A DNA stretch of 64,000 bases from Proteromonas lacertae (taxonomy: Eukaryota > Sar > Bigyra > Opalinata > Proteromonadidae). A program made the position numbers and the translations under genes. Shown piece after piece: positions 34,500 through 46,972 of this stretch (position 1 is its first letter; each line of letters opens with the position of its first letter). The stretch spans positions 62,001 to 126,000 of the forward strand of contig NGBS01000303.1 of assembly GCA_002245135.1 (NCBI GenBank). Reading direction: 5' to 3'. A model generated the notes under the pieces. The model was not told the origin of the DNA, ran no database searches, and saw nothing but the letters and a program-made list of their open reading frames with translations.

Positions 34500-36927
34500 A
34501 TGGCAAGATCACAAAGTGATGAATCATTTCTTCAAGAAATCTTCCCTATCTATTTCCCAAAAGATATATTTACAATGAAGAGTGACAAAATAACAGCAAT
34601 CAAAGCTTTTTCGACGTTCTTCTCAAAGAGTGGTTTTAAATTGCTTAAAAATGTATTTATCTGTTATAAACATCAAATTTAAATAGACTCCATGGAAAAT
34701 AGCAGATTCAATCCAAATAGATTTCGAAGAATTTGTCTCACTCTCTAATTTAAGTGATATTACAACCGCATTAATAGATCATTTTGAGAATACAATTAGT
34801 TGTATGGAAGCATCAATATCATTACTTCAATGTTATGCAAATGGTGAAGATTTTATCCCTCACAAAGTATATATAGAAATAATGAATTTAAAACCACTAT
34901 TACCAATGAAAAATATCAAAGCAAATTGTATTAATAAATTCATATCAGTAAGAGGTACAGTCGTTAGAACATCCAAAATACAGCCACAAGTAATTACATT
35001 ACCATTTACATGTAATACTTGTTCAGCAATAACAGAAATAGTATGAATATATATATATATATATAAATGTATTTAATTGATTAGAATTATCAAGATGGTA
35101 TATTCTCTTATCCAGTAAAATGTTCAAATCAAGGATGTAGAGGTAAAAGATTCACTCCATTACGTAAACAAGTATTAACAATGGATTGGCAAGAGATAAA
35201 ACTGCAGGAAACAGACAGTGATGATGTTGAAGCTGGAAGAGTACCAAGAACATTAAAAATAGAATTAACCAATCAATTGGTAGATAGATGTATACCAGGA
35301 GATGTAGTAGAAATATGTGGTTTAGTGAAAGTATAAATATTTGTTATATATATATATATAGTGTAAGAAAATTAATAATTATAATACCAAGATGGAGAGT
35401 AGTATATATGTTTTATATTTAGAAGCAAATTCAGTAAGATCTGGTAAAGTATTAATTTATTATTATATATATATGTTTAGAGTGATAATGATGAAGAATT
35501 AGATACTATGGAATTCAGTGCAAGAGATATGTATGCAATACAAACAATCGCACATGAAAAGAATATATTTCCATTAATCGTCCAATCATTATGTCCATCT
35601 ATCTATGGTCATGAAATAGTCAAAGCAGGTTTGGCTTTAGCCTTAAGTGGTGGTACAAATATAGGAAGTGGTAGTCATTCTGATGAAGATAGTAGCAATT
35701 GTGGTAGTAATAATGTAAGAGGTTCAATTCATGTGTTATTAGTAGGAGATCCTGGTTTAGGTAAAAGTCAATTATTAAAGACAGTAGCTACATTATGTCC
35801 AAGAGGTGTTTATGTATGTGGTAATATCACATCTACTGCTGGTTTAACCGTCACTATGACTAAAGAGAGAGATAGTCAAACAGGTTTGGAAGCTGGTGCT
35901 TTAGTGTTGAGTGATAATGGTATTTGTTGTATAGATGAATTGGATAAGATGGGAAATGAACAAGATTCTCTATTAGAAGCAATGGAACAACAATCTATAT
36001 CTGTAGCTAAGTCTGGTATGCTTTGTACATTGTCTGCTAGAACAACAATTATTGCAGCTGCTAATCCAAATGGAGGGAATTATAATAGAGGTAAAACAAT
36101 AATGGATAATTTAAAAATGAATCCTTCTCTACTTTCAAGATTTGATTTGATATTTATATTATTAGATGAATCAGATAGTATACATGATAAGTTAATTTCA
36201 AGACATATTATGAAAGTTCATAAGACAAATCAAAACACTCAAAATATTGTGTATAATATATATATATATATTATTGTTTTAATTATTTTGTAATAGTGAA
36301 TTTACAAGAATGAATGTAAATGATTTAGCTTATAGTGAAAAACTCAAACAACAGTGTGCATTAGTAACTGATCCTTTACCTCCTATTTTATTAAGAAAAT
36401 ATATCACTTATGCTAGAAAGTATGTTTTTCCAAAACTATCAAAAGAAGCTGGAGATGTGATTAAAGATTATTATTTAGAGATTAGAAGTTCATCCAAATT
36501 TAATGATACTACACCTGTTACTACAAGGAAGTTAGAATCATTAATTAGACTAGCACAAGCTAGAGCAAGACTTGAATTAAGAGAGATAGTGACTGAAGAA
36601 GATGCAAAAGAGATTGTGTTGTTAATGAAAGAAACTGAGTTAAATGCATTGCAAAATGATATGGGATGTATTGATTTTACTACAAATGGTAAAGGAAAGT
36701 TGAGTAAATCAAAACAAATGAAGGGTGTTGTGAATTTGTTGAATCAACAAGCAGCTAAGAAAAGCTCTGCTATTTTTACATTGGAGGAGATTAAGGATAT
36801 TATTTATAAAAGTAATTTAAAGGTTGAAAATGTAGATGAGATGATACACTTGATTAATGAGCAAAATTATATATTGCTAAAAGGAAATAAGATATATCAA
36901 CTACAAACATCACAATTTTCATATTAA
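34500..36927 (+). CDS. MCM8: MCM8 DNA helicase
   Basis: Six exons (34500-34652, 34687-35040, 35085-35330, 35362-35448, 35481-36250, 36297-36927) give 746 residues. The MCM OB fold has VRGTVVRTSKIQP and a zinc finger (FTCNTCSAI...KCSNQGCRG). The AAA+ core has Walker A GDPGLGKSQLLK, Walker B CCIDELDKM (usually IDEF) and arginine finger LLSRFDLIFILLD. FSARDMYAIQTIAHEKNIFPLIVQSLCPSIYGHEIVKAG is shared with MCM8 rather than MCM2-7, as is YVCGNITSTAGLTVT. MCM8 works with MCM9 in homologous recombination and interstrand crosslink repair. The C-terminal winged helix is present. An Asn/Ser/Gly insertion precedes Walker A. Confidence 0.93.
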
Positions 36928-36994
36928 TTATCGTTTTTATCATGTTTTTTAATAATCTGGTGTTTCAAAATATTTTCGATTAACCAATTTAGAA

Positions 36995-39207
36995 ATGAGC
37001 ATTTTGTCATTTTTACAAGACAATAGATGTTCTCAAGATGCGCTAACATCATCAATCAAGTTGATAGATACAAATATAGATACTGTTCTTTATAATTCAC
37101 CAGAATGGCACAAACAGATTTTGTCATTGTGCCAAAATTCCAATGCAACAATAAGAACAAATGGAATTGAGTTATTAATATCAACTGTGCAATTTTGTGA
37201 ATCTAGTTATGTAATTCAAAATCAAAAGTCACTTTTTGAATGTTTGTTTCACTTATTACGTATTGGAGAAACAGATGTAAATATATGTAAAGCATGTGAA
37301 GTTTTGAAACACATTCTAAGAAGATCAGATCAGTTAGAAGTAGAAACCAAAAAGGTTTATACTCAGAATATACAAAAATTAATACAGACATTAAAGACGT
37401 TGTTACAAAATCACAAACCAAATTACAAATCATACTTATCATTAATGCTTTTATGTTGTGAGTATTATCCATCCTATTTTAAGAAAGAATCAAAATATAT
37501 TGTTCCTCTGCTTGTATTTATTTCATTATATTATTATTTATAGATTGATTTAGTGGATACAGAAGATTTAGAATTAAAAACATTAGTTTCTACATTGATT
37601 ATTAACCTTATAACAGTATATATATATATATTAATGAAATTTATATATTTAGTGTGATGATAAAATTACTCTTTCAAGTGTTTTGAATAATATAACAGCA
37701 TCATATATTCAATTTTTACAGACATTATCAATAGTTCCGTCTTTTCAAATCACAAATGAAACGAATCTATTACAATTTCAACCATTTCAAAACCAACCTC
37801 CACATATGAATGAAATAATACAAAGAATAAAGACATACAGCAAATTAATACAATCTGCATTTGAATTATGTAAAGAAGGTAATGTTTTAATATCAATTGA
37901 TTTATTTCTCCAATTATATGAGAATATACTGAGTATTTACATATCAAACAGCCAAAAGAACAACAAAATATCTGTAAAAGAGAAATCTTTGAGTTTTTCA
38001 GAAATTTATTTATTAGCTCCAATTTGTGAATCAGAAATACTTGATGTATTTTATTTATTACATTATATTATATATATATATTATTATTATTATTATTATT
38101 ATAGACAATGTCATTATTACTTAGGAATTCAAATAAAAGATTGATGTTATATCTTCAAAAGATTATCAAACCATTAGAATCAATTTTGAATAAATCAATT
38201 TCAACTCCATTCAATACTGTTATTGTTCATGTGTTTGAGTGTATTGTGAATGTCTTTGTTTTGTTTGAAAAGAATGTTCCAAATGATTTTGTTACAAAGT
38301 TATATGAATTTATTTTAAAGTATTTTCCAGATTATTTTAATTGTATTTTTACTGTTCATATTATATATAATAGTTGAAAATCATTGTCTAACTCCAGTAC
38401 GAATATCTTCAACAAGTCAGTTACCTGTTATTAGTAATTTGTTGAAGTTATACAAAACATTATTACAATATGGAGGTGATAAAGTTGATGATTTACTAAG
38501 ATACAATTTTGATAGAATGTTTGTAGAAATGATTCACTCTTTATTACAGATAGTTTCTACAAATAAACTGAAAAATAGTTTGTATTTGAATAATGAGTTA
38601 ATTAGAGTATATTGTGAGATATTATTGATTTTACCAATTGTATATTTTATTGTTTTATATTCATTAGTCACCTTATTCAAATGGAACAAATGGAACTTTT
38701 CTTTTATCAATAATCAATTATTTACATAGTTTTTCAACCATTATTTCTGATTTTGGACTTAAACAGTTAATAGCCAATAATCTTTCAATATTAAATACAC
38801 TCTTACATCCACATTCTGTATCTTATTTCAAGCCACTTGAATCAACAATTGAAGATAAAGCAAGTAATGATAGAAATAATAATAACTCATTTTTATTACC
38901 AAATCAACAACAAATGCTTAAACCAATTCAACCAATTATTAAACCAGTATCTGTACCAAATATTAATAGTACAGATATAATGCAAATAACTCAAATATCC
39001 AAAGATAATAATTTAGATAAGAAGAATGAAAATATGAAAGATAAAAATGATGAAAAACAGAAAAGAAAAATAGCTAGTGAAGATAATAATACATCAAAGA
39101 AAGTCAAAAGTGATAAGGTTATTGATAAAACAATCACAGAGATGGAAAAGAAACCATCAAATGAAAATGATGATTCTGATTCAGACATTCCTGATATTGT
39201 TGGTTAA
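36995..39207 (+). CDS. PELP1/RIX1-like ribosome biogenesis protein
   Basis: Six exons (36995-37513, 37544-37615, 37653-38045, 38105-38342, 38374-38639, 38668-39207) give 675 residues. The first 500 residues are alpha-helical repeats of armadillo type (WHKQILSLCQNSNATIRTNGIELLISTV), as in RIX1/PELP1. The tail is basic and acidic and ends DDSDSDIPDIVG, matching the acidic I-P-x-I-V endings of RIX1/PELP1. These proteins form the Rix1/5FMC complex that drives ITS2 processing and late 60S maturation in the nucleoplasm. Assignment rests on fold character and tail only; another helical-repeat nuclear protein is possible. Confidence 0.65.
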
Positions 39208-39298
39208 TTACATATAACAATTATGTTTTTGTTTTGTCTATTGTTATTGTTTATTATACTAAAACTACTGATTTAAATATAAACAGAAATAATTACAT

Positions 39299-40100
39299 TT
39301 ATATAGTTAAATCTTCTTGACCATCCATAGTAGCAAAATCCTTAATACTCTTCTTTCTTGATCCGAATAATGGTGTTGGTTTTCCTCCTTCTTTTGCTTC
39401 TCTAGCTTTCCTTGCTTCTTCTGCCTCTTGAAGTAATATTTCCTGTTGAATTTTTCTTTCTACAACATTGGGTGGGATTACAGTTACTCTATATAATATT
39501 AAAAAAACGATATTTTATATAATCAAAAAAAAGATATGCACAAACAGCGTTATTTATCAAATGGTTTGAAATAGATCCTGCTAATAATCTTCTCATATTA
39601 CTTACACCACTTCGTCCTACTACAATTGTATCTATTCCATGTTCTTCAGCCATTGCCAATAGTAATTCTTTTGGATCTCCTTGTTTCACTGAACAATAGG
39701 AATATTTAAACTAAATAATTTCAATTAAGGAAATATACACCTGCTTCTTTCAATTGTTGGACCATCTTCTCTAATTTTTCTTTAGCTGTTGCTACTGCTC
39801 TCTCTTGTGCAGCAATTTGATGAGTATAAGCTAATTAAACTTAATATATTTTCATTATACTAGCAGGCTTCAAGAAAAGAACATTTGTCAATAAACAATA
39901 GTCATTGGGTTTTAATGCTTTTTTAACCCATTCAAAACAAAGTTCCGTGGATTTTGAAAAATCTAAAGCAACCATATATCTAGATCCCTAAACGAAGATT
40001 AGTATAACAATTATTATAAATATGTATTTAAATTAAAGATATATACTGTAGCAATATCTTCTTCAATAGTAAAAGTGTCTTCTTGTTGAGTTTCTGCCAT
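39299..40100 (-). CDS. Universal stress protein (UspA) family
   Basis: Five exons (40100-40047, 39987-39861, 39830-39741, 39688-39538, 39488-39299) give 203 residues. The Usp fold is clear: SRYMVALDFSKSTELCFEWV at the start, ERAVATAKEKLEKMVQQLKEA in the middle helix, then IDTIVVGRSGVSNMRRLLAGSISNHLINNAVCAVTVIPP, which carries the nucleotide-binding G-x2-G-x9-G-S/T-like segment. A Glu/Arg helical tail ends DGQEDLTI. Usp proteins bind ATP or AMP and are widespread in protists and plants; their roles are often undefined. The last intron begins ATATC and lacks a GT donor; splicing it is needed to complete the final beta strand. Confidence 0.9.
39489..39537 (-). other. U12-type AT-AG intron in the Usp gene
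   Basis: Minus-strand intron starting ATATCTTTTTTTT and ending ATTATATAG, with TTTTTTTAAT about 10 nt before the 3' end as a branch-site candidate. Removal gives NNAVC-A-VTVIPPNVVERK, completing the expected last strand of the Usp fold. No GT donor nearby gives an open frame. Confidence 0.8.
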
Positions 40101-40176
40101 TTATAAAAGATATAAATTTATTATTAAGCCCACCTAGTTTGATTAGTCAAGCTTATTTTCAGTTTTTTAACTTCTT

Positions 40177-40788
40177 ATGCAAAGCAGAAAAGCTGTAGGG
40201 AAAAACATACTTGCAGGTATGCCACCAATGACAGTTACATGCCCACAAGAAACAGGTTACACAATTAGCGCTAGTCCAATTCAATATAAAAGCGAACAAC
40301 GTTCAAACCCTACTGCCAAGACGGTTTTAGGCAGTATACCTTCTCAAATAATTACACCACCAAAATCATACTCAAGTACTGTTTGTACCAGAAATAGTAT
40401 ACCAACAGCTTGTTGTGCTTCCACATTATCTACACCGTCATCATTTTCGACAGTTGGTCAGGCTGCCATGATCATGTCACCTAACGCTGTTCAATCAACA
40501 AATTATGCTTCTTCTCCTTCTACTGTTATTGATGGAGTAAAAAGTGATGAAAACAGTGCTAATTCGATCATTAGCAATGTAAAGAGTGCATTAAAACAGA
40601 AGAAAACAGAACAGGTATTGATTTTGTTAATAATATTGTTTAAATAGAAAATATTTGAAATGAAAAAGTATCAGACTGATTTACAAGCTTTAGAAATAAA
40701 TCTTGTATTACAAGGTTATAAAAAAGACTGTTCATTACTTGTAAATATAGAAAATACACTTAAATTAATAGAATCTTATATTGTTTAG
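40177..40788 (+). CDS. Ser/Thr-rich protein with short C-terminal helix, unknown
   Basis: Two exons (40177-40614 and 40648-40788) with a 33-nt intron give 192 residues. Residues 1-130 are Ser/Thr/Pro/Ala-rich and probably disordered. The C terminus is helical (SNVKSALKQKKTEQKIFEMK, then YQTDLQALEINLVLQGY). Base composition of the first exon is less AT-rich than neighbours, as in the acidic gene at 27 kb. I recognise no family. The overall shape, disordered N terminus and small helical hairpin, would fit an adaptor subunit, but that is speculation. Confidence 0.7.
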
Positions 40789-40953
40789 ATATTTTAGAAT
40801 AATGTAATTTCCTGTTATTTTATTTTAATCACTATTTTTACTTTTTAAAACATTTCTATTGGTATATTACAAAATTTAACAAAATTATCAATAATAACAA
40901 TAATAATAATAGCTATATACAAATGATATGAATATAAACGATAATAACACTCT

Positions 40954-42370
40954 CTATAATTCCACAATTTCCAACGGCAATCTTTGACATCTTTTATCAC
41001 AATTTGCTGAACATCTCATCTCAATACCTTCATAGCAAGGATGTAACGATGCAAATGAATAAGATCTTGGAGCTCTACACAATAACTCCCTTATCTCTTT
41101 CATTTGCTTATTAGTTGAATGACGATAAGTGAGAAACAATTTCATTGAATATAAAGCATCTTTAGCTGGATCATGTTGACCATCCTATACAAATTAATAT
41201 AATATAATATAATATATATACTTGAATATCAATATTACATAAATATTTAACTTCATGTCTTAGTGAAAAAACAATATAAGATGATTTACCTTTATAATAT
41301 GGATTAATTTCAACCATCTGTTGTAATGGAGCTGAAAAGAATCTTTGTATATCGATATGTGTCTTATAGTCTTGACCTCTTTCTAGTCCTAACCATAATA
41401 TATCATGCCAAACACTTTGTCCAACGATTATACAGTTGTTGGGAAGGATTTCACGGATTTGTTTCATTGATTCAGAGAGTGGAATTCCATTGGATAATAA
41501 TTCTTCACTATTTTAATTAAAATGAGATAATAAATAATAATAATTAAAGTTAAAAGATAAAAAAAAGAGTAATAAATATCTATATATCTATATATATTAT
41601 ACGTTAAACCATTTAATGGTGTTAAATAATTTACTACTTTAATCTCAGGTTTAATGTATTGATTATAAATAATTTCACAGTTTTCATTCACTATTGCAAT
41701 ATGTCCTACAGCTCTATCCATATGACAATAACCAGTAGCTACACATTCTACATCAATACTATAGAATGGACCTTCTAAGGAGTGAGATATTGGAAATGCA
41801 AAAGCATCAAGATCTGTATCACTTTCATAATCTATTTATTATTACGAATACATTATATATTAATAAATACAATTAGTACGAGGTGTATAGGGTATTGTTG
41901 GATCTAACTCAAACGGTGAAGGAGTTGATGGAGACATTAAAGAAGTAGAGGATGGTGGAGGTGCAATCACATGAGGTGCTTCACGCTTAATACCTTTTTC
42001 ACTTAATAGTTTTTGTATTTTATCATACATAGCTCTTGGTTTTTGTTGATGAGTATCATTGACTGGAGGTGGTACTATTTTTAAAAATATATTTAAAGAG
42101 TATAATACGACTTGATTTTGTTAAATCAATAGTATCACCTTCTGAAAGAATAAATTGCTAAAGTATTAATAATATCCTTAATACTAATGATTTTTCTTCT
42201 TTCGAATTCACATATATTACATATTCGCCCTTTTCAATTAACTGAATTGCATCTGTAGGGAAATCAGCAAGTTTTGGTAAAACCTAAAATGTAACTGTAC
42301 AAATAGATACTTCATCAATTCTACTCCCGGAATCAATATCTTTTAATACATATCGATAAGTATCTTGCAT
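40954..42370 (-). CDS. DEDDh-type exonuclease (ISG20/REX-like)
   Basis: Seven exons (42370-42311, 42283-42185, 42157-42112, 42074-41880, 41831-41603, 41507-41222, 41184-40954) give 381 residues. The catalytic domain has Exo I FYSIDVECVATG (D-x-E), Exo II with VGQSVWHDILWLGL, and Exo III HDPAKDALYSMKLF (H-x4-D). The core follows the ISG20/Rexo family (IKPEIKVVNYLTPLNGLT; LPNNCIIVGQ). The N-terminal 140 residues are a helical region and a Pro/Ser linker without a known domain. The tail is Cys-rich (MRCSANCDKRCQRLP). Members degrade RNA or DNA 3' to 5'. The 95-nt intron at 41508-41602 is the longest in the window. Confidence 0.85.
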
Positions 42371-42443
42371 AAAAACAGAAAAACTTTATAAGATCGAGCC
42401 TTAACTCGAGTTAATTGGCATTTTTAATTTATTATCACTTATT

Positions 42444-45400
42444 ATGTCTGATAATGTTGATGAAAACAAACAACAGGACAGATCTACGCGACATGTAAGA
42501 GGTGGCAAAACTCAATATCTTTTTTAATATACTTTCTTAATTCATTTTTTCTTAATTTTTTGTAGAATGCCATTTGCCCATCCACAATATTCATACTATC
42601 AACCATACCCATATCCTGGATATGAAAATGCAGCATTTGTTGCTCCACCACCATATTATAATTATGAATATCAATACGCAGCACCAACAGCTTCATATGG
42701 TGAAAAACCTGCTGTTCCAATAAAAACTGAAGAAAGAAAAGTATCAGAGACTGTATTGAAATTGAAAGAGAAATTAAAAGAGAAAGGAGCTAAAATCAAT
42801 GAAGAACCTAAAGCCCCACCTCCACCAGCAAATGCTGATAAGGTTGCACCTCGTCCTCCATATATTCCTCCACCAGTTGTTCCAATACCAGCTGTTAATT
42901 ATATAAGACAACCAACTCCTCCAATGCCATCCAATATTCCAGTACTAATACCATCTAAACCAATAGAAAACACATCATTACCTGCGTTAAAGGTAGATGC
43001 AAAGCCATTTGTACCAAGCTTCATCAAATCTGAAAATAAAGAACCAACAGCAAAACCAACAATAGAAATACCACCAGCACAAACAACATCAACAACAACA
43101 ACAACAACAGTTATATCAGAACCAAAGAAACCAGAGACAAAACCAGTAATAATTACAGAAGAAAAAGCACAACCAAAGAAAATAGAAGAATCAAAACCAT
43201 CATTTGTAAAACCTGCAATTACTACTACTACTACTGCCACTGCTAGTACATCAACAGCAACAGCAGCAGCAGCAGCTCCAGTTGAAAAAGAGAAAGATAA
43301 AGAAGCAATAGGAGATGAAGATGATGATACAACCGAAACAGATGAAAAGAAAATTGAAGAAGTAGAATCAAAGATAGAAGAATTACATAAAACATATGGA
43401 ATATTCATCTATCCAGCAGAAATATTAGAATTCTTCAGAGATTCATTAGATGAAGATGATATAAAGAAGGGAAAAGACAATGTAGCAAATTACAAAGTAT
43501 TTATTAAAGAAAGAAATAACATGAAATATATCCCATTACAAGGTTCATTTATGAAATCTAAACAATCAAATGTTGTCTTAAAAAGAGCTAAAGATCGATT
43601 TAATATTAAGAGAAGAAAGGATGAAGATGAGAGTTTCTTTGGTGCTATTAGAGTGTCGTTGAATAAATTATCTGAAGATAACTATGATGTAGTATCTGCT
43701 GATATATTGAAACAAGAGTTTAAATCATATTCCCAATGTCAGAAATTAGTTGAATTATTGTTTGAGAAAGCTGTGATGGAAAAGAGTTTTTGCAAAATGT
43801 ATATATTATTATTATTATTATAGATATGCCAAATTATGTGCCAAATTGAACAGTGAATCAAATAATTTAATAAAGAAATTAATACATACTGAATTCTTAA
43901 ATGGTGTTTATACAATTTTAGTAGATGGAAGTGATAAGAAAGAAGAATTTATTCCAACAAGTCAAGATGAGAAATCAAGAGAAGAAGAAGTATATGAGAG
44001 AGCTTATGATTGTTTCTCATTCCGAAGAATCATCTTAGGAATATGTCAAAATGAATTTTCAAAAGAAGTTCGATTTGATGAATTAGAAAAGAGAAGATCT
44101 GAATTAAATAACTCCAGACCTCCTGAAAGTTCAAATGAATATTTAGACTGGTATAGAGAATATGATGATTTAGAAATTGAACAAACAAGAATGAAGACTA
44201 GAATGTTAGGTACAGTTCATTTTATTGGTGAATTATACTTACAAAAGAAAGCTAAAGGTGATAAAAGAACTTTAATCACTAAACAGATTATATCGAAGAG
44301 TTGTTTCCCAACATTATTAAAGAATCCAGACGATGATGATAAGATAGAAGCATTATGTAAATTGCTAACAACAATAGGATCTAAATTTGCCAGAGAAGAT
44401 GAGAGTAGTTTAAATGAAGTAGTAAAACAATTAAAAGAATTACAATCTAATACTAATCTCAGTACTAGAATCAGAATCTCTGTAATTCCTGATTTATTAG
44501 ATATAGCATCTAAAGGATGGGGAAATAATGGTAATAATCCAACAACTCCAGTTACACCACCACCACCAACATCAACATCAACACGTAATGATAATAATAA
44601 TCGAAATAATAATTACACTAATCCATCTCCACGTAGTACAAGGCATAGTAATAATAATAATAATAGAAACAACAACAACAGTCAAGATGTTAGAGGTAAT
44701 ACTCCACATAAAGTATTTAGCACTAAACACAATAATACAACTCCTAAAGATGATAATAATAATAATATTCCAACACATGTTGCACCAGTACCAACTACAC
44801 CATCCAGTACAACCAATAAGAAAGAAACAGAAGAGGCAGAAGTAGTAGAATTATCTAAAAAGGATAAAGATTTAATCGTAGGATTTTGGACTAGTTATGT
44901 TGATGAGAATGGTAAAGATTCCTCTATTACTGAAGGATTTGTTGATTTAAAGAGAACTAAAGGAAGAATGTATGATGTTTTAATCATAGGATATTCCACA
45001 GCTTGTAATAAATACAGTAGTTCAAAGAACGAGAAACAATTAACTTTATTCTTACAATTGATGGATATATTAATAAAAGGAACACATGCAGAACATCCTG
45101 ATGAATATAAGATAATGAATAATAACAATAAACCAATAATTGATTCCTTAGATGATTTTATAAAGAAAGAGATAGAAGGATTAATTGATGATATACCAAA
45201 AGCAACTGAAATAATGGGTAGAATAATATCTATCTATATACTTAATAATCAATATACATTAAAGGATTTATATGAATTATTAAAGAGTTGTAATGATAAT
45301 GATAATAAATCCTTTACAATCGAAATATTCTGTCATACAATCTCAATATTAGAAAAGAATAATGTTCCTCAAAAAGAAATTGAAAAAGAAATTGAATCTT

Positions 45401-45943
45401 TACATACTGATTTAATCGAATTAACAAATGATAATTTATATCCAATTCCACAACAATTATATAAATTATTTATAAGTTGTGATGCTGGTAAATACTTCCC
45501 TCAGTATTCCGAATCACTTCATTTATTAAAATTAGTAGAAAAGAATGAAATGGATGAAGCTAAAAAGTTGATAAAGTCAATAAGTAGTTACTTAGAAAAA
45601 TATGAATTCATTGGATTATATTTATATGGTTTAATACATTCTAAAGTAGAGAATAGATTAAGTGATGGAATATCAATATTAGTGGAAATATCTAAACAAG
45701 TGAAAACACCAGTTAATATACAGAGTTATATATTAAAGGGAATAACATCATCTTATTCATTTGGAGCAGTAAAAATAAGTATAATTTTAATAGTTTTTAT
45801 TATATTTAGAGTATGAAGATATAATAACATTAATAAAGAATAATGGATTATTGTCAAAAGAAGCAATAGAGTTGTTTAAGAAAGATAGTAACTTTTTTTC
45901 TAAAAAGATATTACATTTGAAAACATTAGAAGCTTATGTTTAA
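42444..45943 (+). CDS. eIF4G-type translation initiation scaffold
   Basis: Four exons (42444-42514, 42566-43798, 43824-45778, 45810-45943) give about 1130 residues starting MSDNVDENKQQDRSTRH. The N-terminal 330 residues are Pro/Ala/Thr-rich. From about residue 360 a MIF4G domain is recognisable (NVVLKRAKDRFN...SLNKLSEDNYDVV...LVELLFEKAVMEKSFCKIYAKLC...DCFSFRRIILGICQNEF). An Asn/Thr-rich linker follows, then an MA3-like helical domain (LSKKDKDLIVGFW...). eIF4G bridges eIF4A, eIF4E and eIF3. An exact YxxxxL-hydrophobic eIF4E site was not found; YPAEILEFF near residue 309 is a near match. The first intron is U12-type; without it the start cannot be joined in frame to MPFAHPQYS. Confidence 0.88.
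42515..42565 (+). other. U12-type AT-AG intron in the eIF4G gene
   Basis: The intron starts ATATCTTTTTT and ends TTTTTTGTAG, with TTTCTTAATT ending about 10 nt before the acceptor, matching the U12 branch consensus. It links ATG-started exon 1 (…RHVRGGKTQ) in phase 2 to MPFAHPQYS. The nearest GT donor (42495) leads to a premature stop. Confidence 0.82.
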
Positions 45944-46115
45944 ATTTTCTGATAAAAGTGTAGAATTTTTTTATATATATTTTTTATTTAAGTTTGATAA
46001 ATAATAATAATAATAATAATGAAAAAAAAAACATTTTAAATGTTTTTGGTTAATGAAAATATAATTGGTTATCGGAAAACATTGAATCATTCAATACTCA
46101 TCTGTTTTTGGTTAA

Positions 46116-46417
46116 ATGAATAGATTTGGAAAGAATTTCATTCGAAAATCTGCATCAATACAAAGTGCATACAAGAATGGCATAAAAAGAGGAGTAATTC
46201 TGTATTCTTTGACAATATTTTGCAATTAGAAAGACCAAGATAAAAAAATCCCCAACCTATTCAATAATTAAAGTGAATGTATTTTTAATGAATATTATCT
46301 TTGTAGTTTGAAAGAACTGTTGTTCCAATTATGTGTGTTCCAATGTCTAATGTGTTGTATACAGTGGCAGGTCTTTCATTGATGGACAAATTATGTAATG
46401 CTGCTGGAAAGTATTAG
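46116..46417 (+). CDS. Small protein, mitochondrial-type N terminus
   Basis: Three exons (46116-46201, 46230-46272, 46307-46417) give 79 residues. It begins MNRFGKNFIRKSASIQSAYK, basic and Ser-rich without acidic residues, typical of a mitochondrial presequence, and has one moderately hydrophobic stretch (VVPIMCVPMSNVLYTVAGL). The splice at 46202-46229 is needed; an alternative donor at 46194 gives an early stop. The size and composition fit a small inner-membrane or respiratory-complex accessory protein, but I recognise no family. Confidence 0.6.
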
Positions 46418-46582
46418 TTTTTAATCATATTTATGAATAGACCACGCTAATCTTATGTTTGTTGTTATATATGCATTTCTTTTTATTCAACTTATTATGT
46501 TGTTGTAATTTAAACTAAAAAAATATCAAAAATATATAATTTTCTATTTAATCATAATATTCCATTTCCATGGATGTTATTC

Positions 46583-46880
46583 TCACCAATTCTTCATCTT
46601 GCCATATATAACTACACAAATAAATATTAAAATAACAGTTTTAGTCATAATATCCTGTATTAGAAAATTCATTTTCCATTCTTCTTCTCTATCACGTATT
46701 TCTCTTTTGGTAATATTTTCCATATAATAAGTTTTACTTTTAATCAAGAAGTATTTGGTTATTTTATATATTCCTAAAATATATCCCTTAAATAACAACC
46801 ATAATTCTGAGAGGAATATATTTTCATTTTTCACTCTTTGGTAAATTAATTTTTTGAAAAAAAGTTTCTTTTCATTATAT
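46583..46880 (-). CDS. ORF with transmembrane segment, no start codon
   Basis: An open frame on the minus strand without an upstream ATG in frame (first ATG at about 46722). It reads KKLIYQRVKNENIFLSELWL..., then MENITKREIRDREEEWKMNF and ends in a hydrophobic segment (TKTVILIFICVVIYGKMKNW). It lies just downstream of the pseudokinase gene on the same strand, so it is probably a 3' exon of that gene or the remnant of a separate one. I could not find a splice pair that joins the two cleanly in frame. Confidence 0.35.
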
Positions 46881-46972
46881 ATATTCTTCTCTTCAACTAT
46901 TTTTCCATATTTCTTTTGTTGACAGAATTTGTATATTGTAAGTTAAGCTATAAACAAGAATAAATGAATTAC

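Noticed and set aside
42454-42567. Alternative eIF4G start at the ATG at 42454 with a GT donor at 42495
   Set aside because: It keeps frame but gives an unlikely MLMKTNNRTDL start; the first ATG at 42444 with a U12-type intron fits better.
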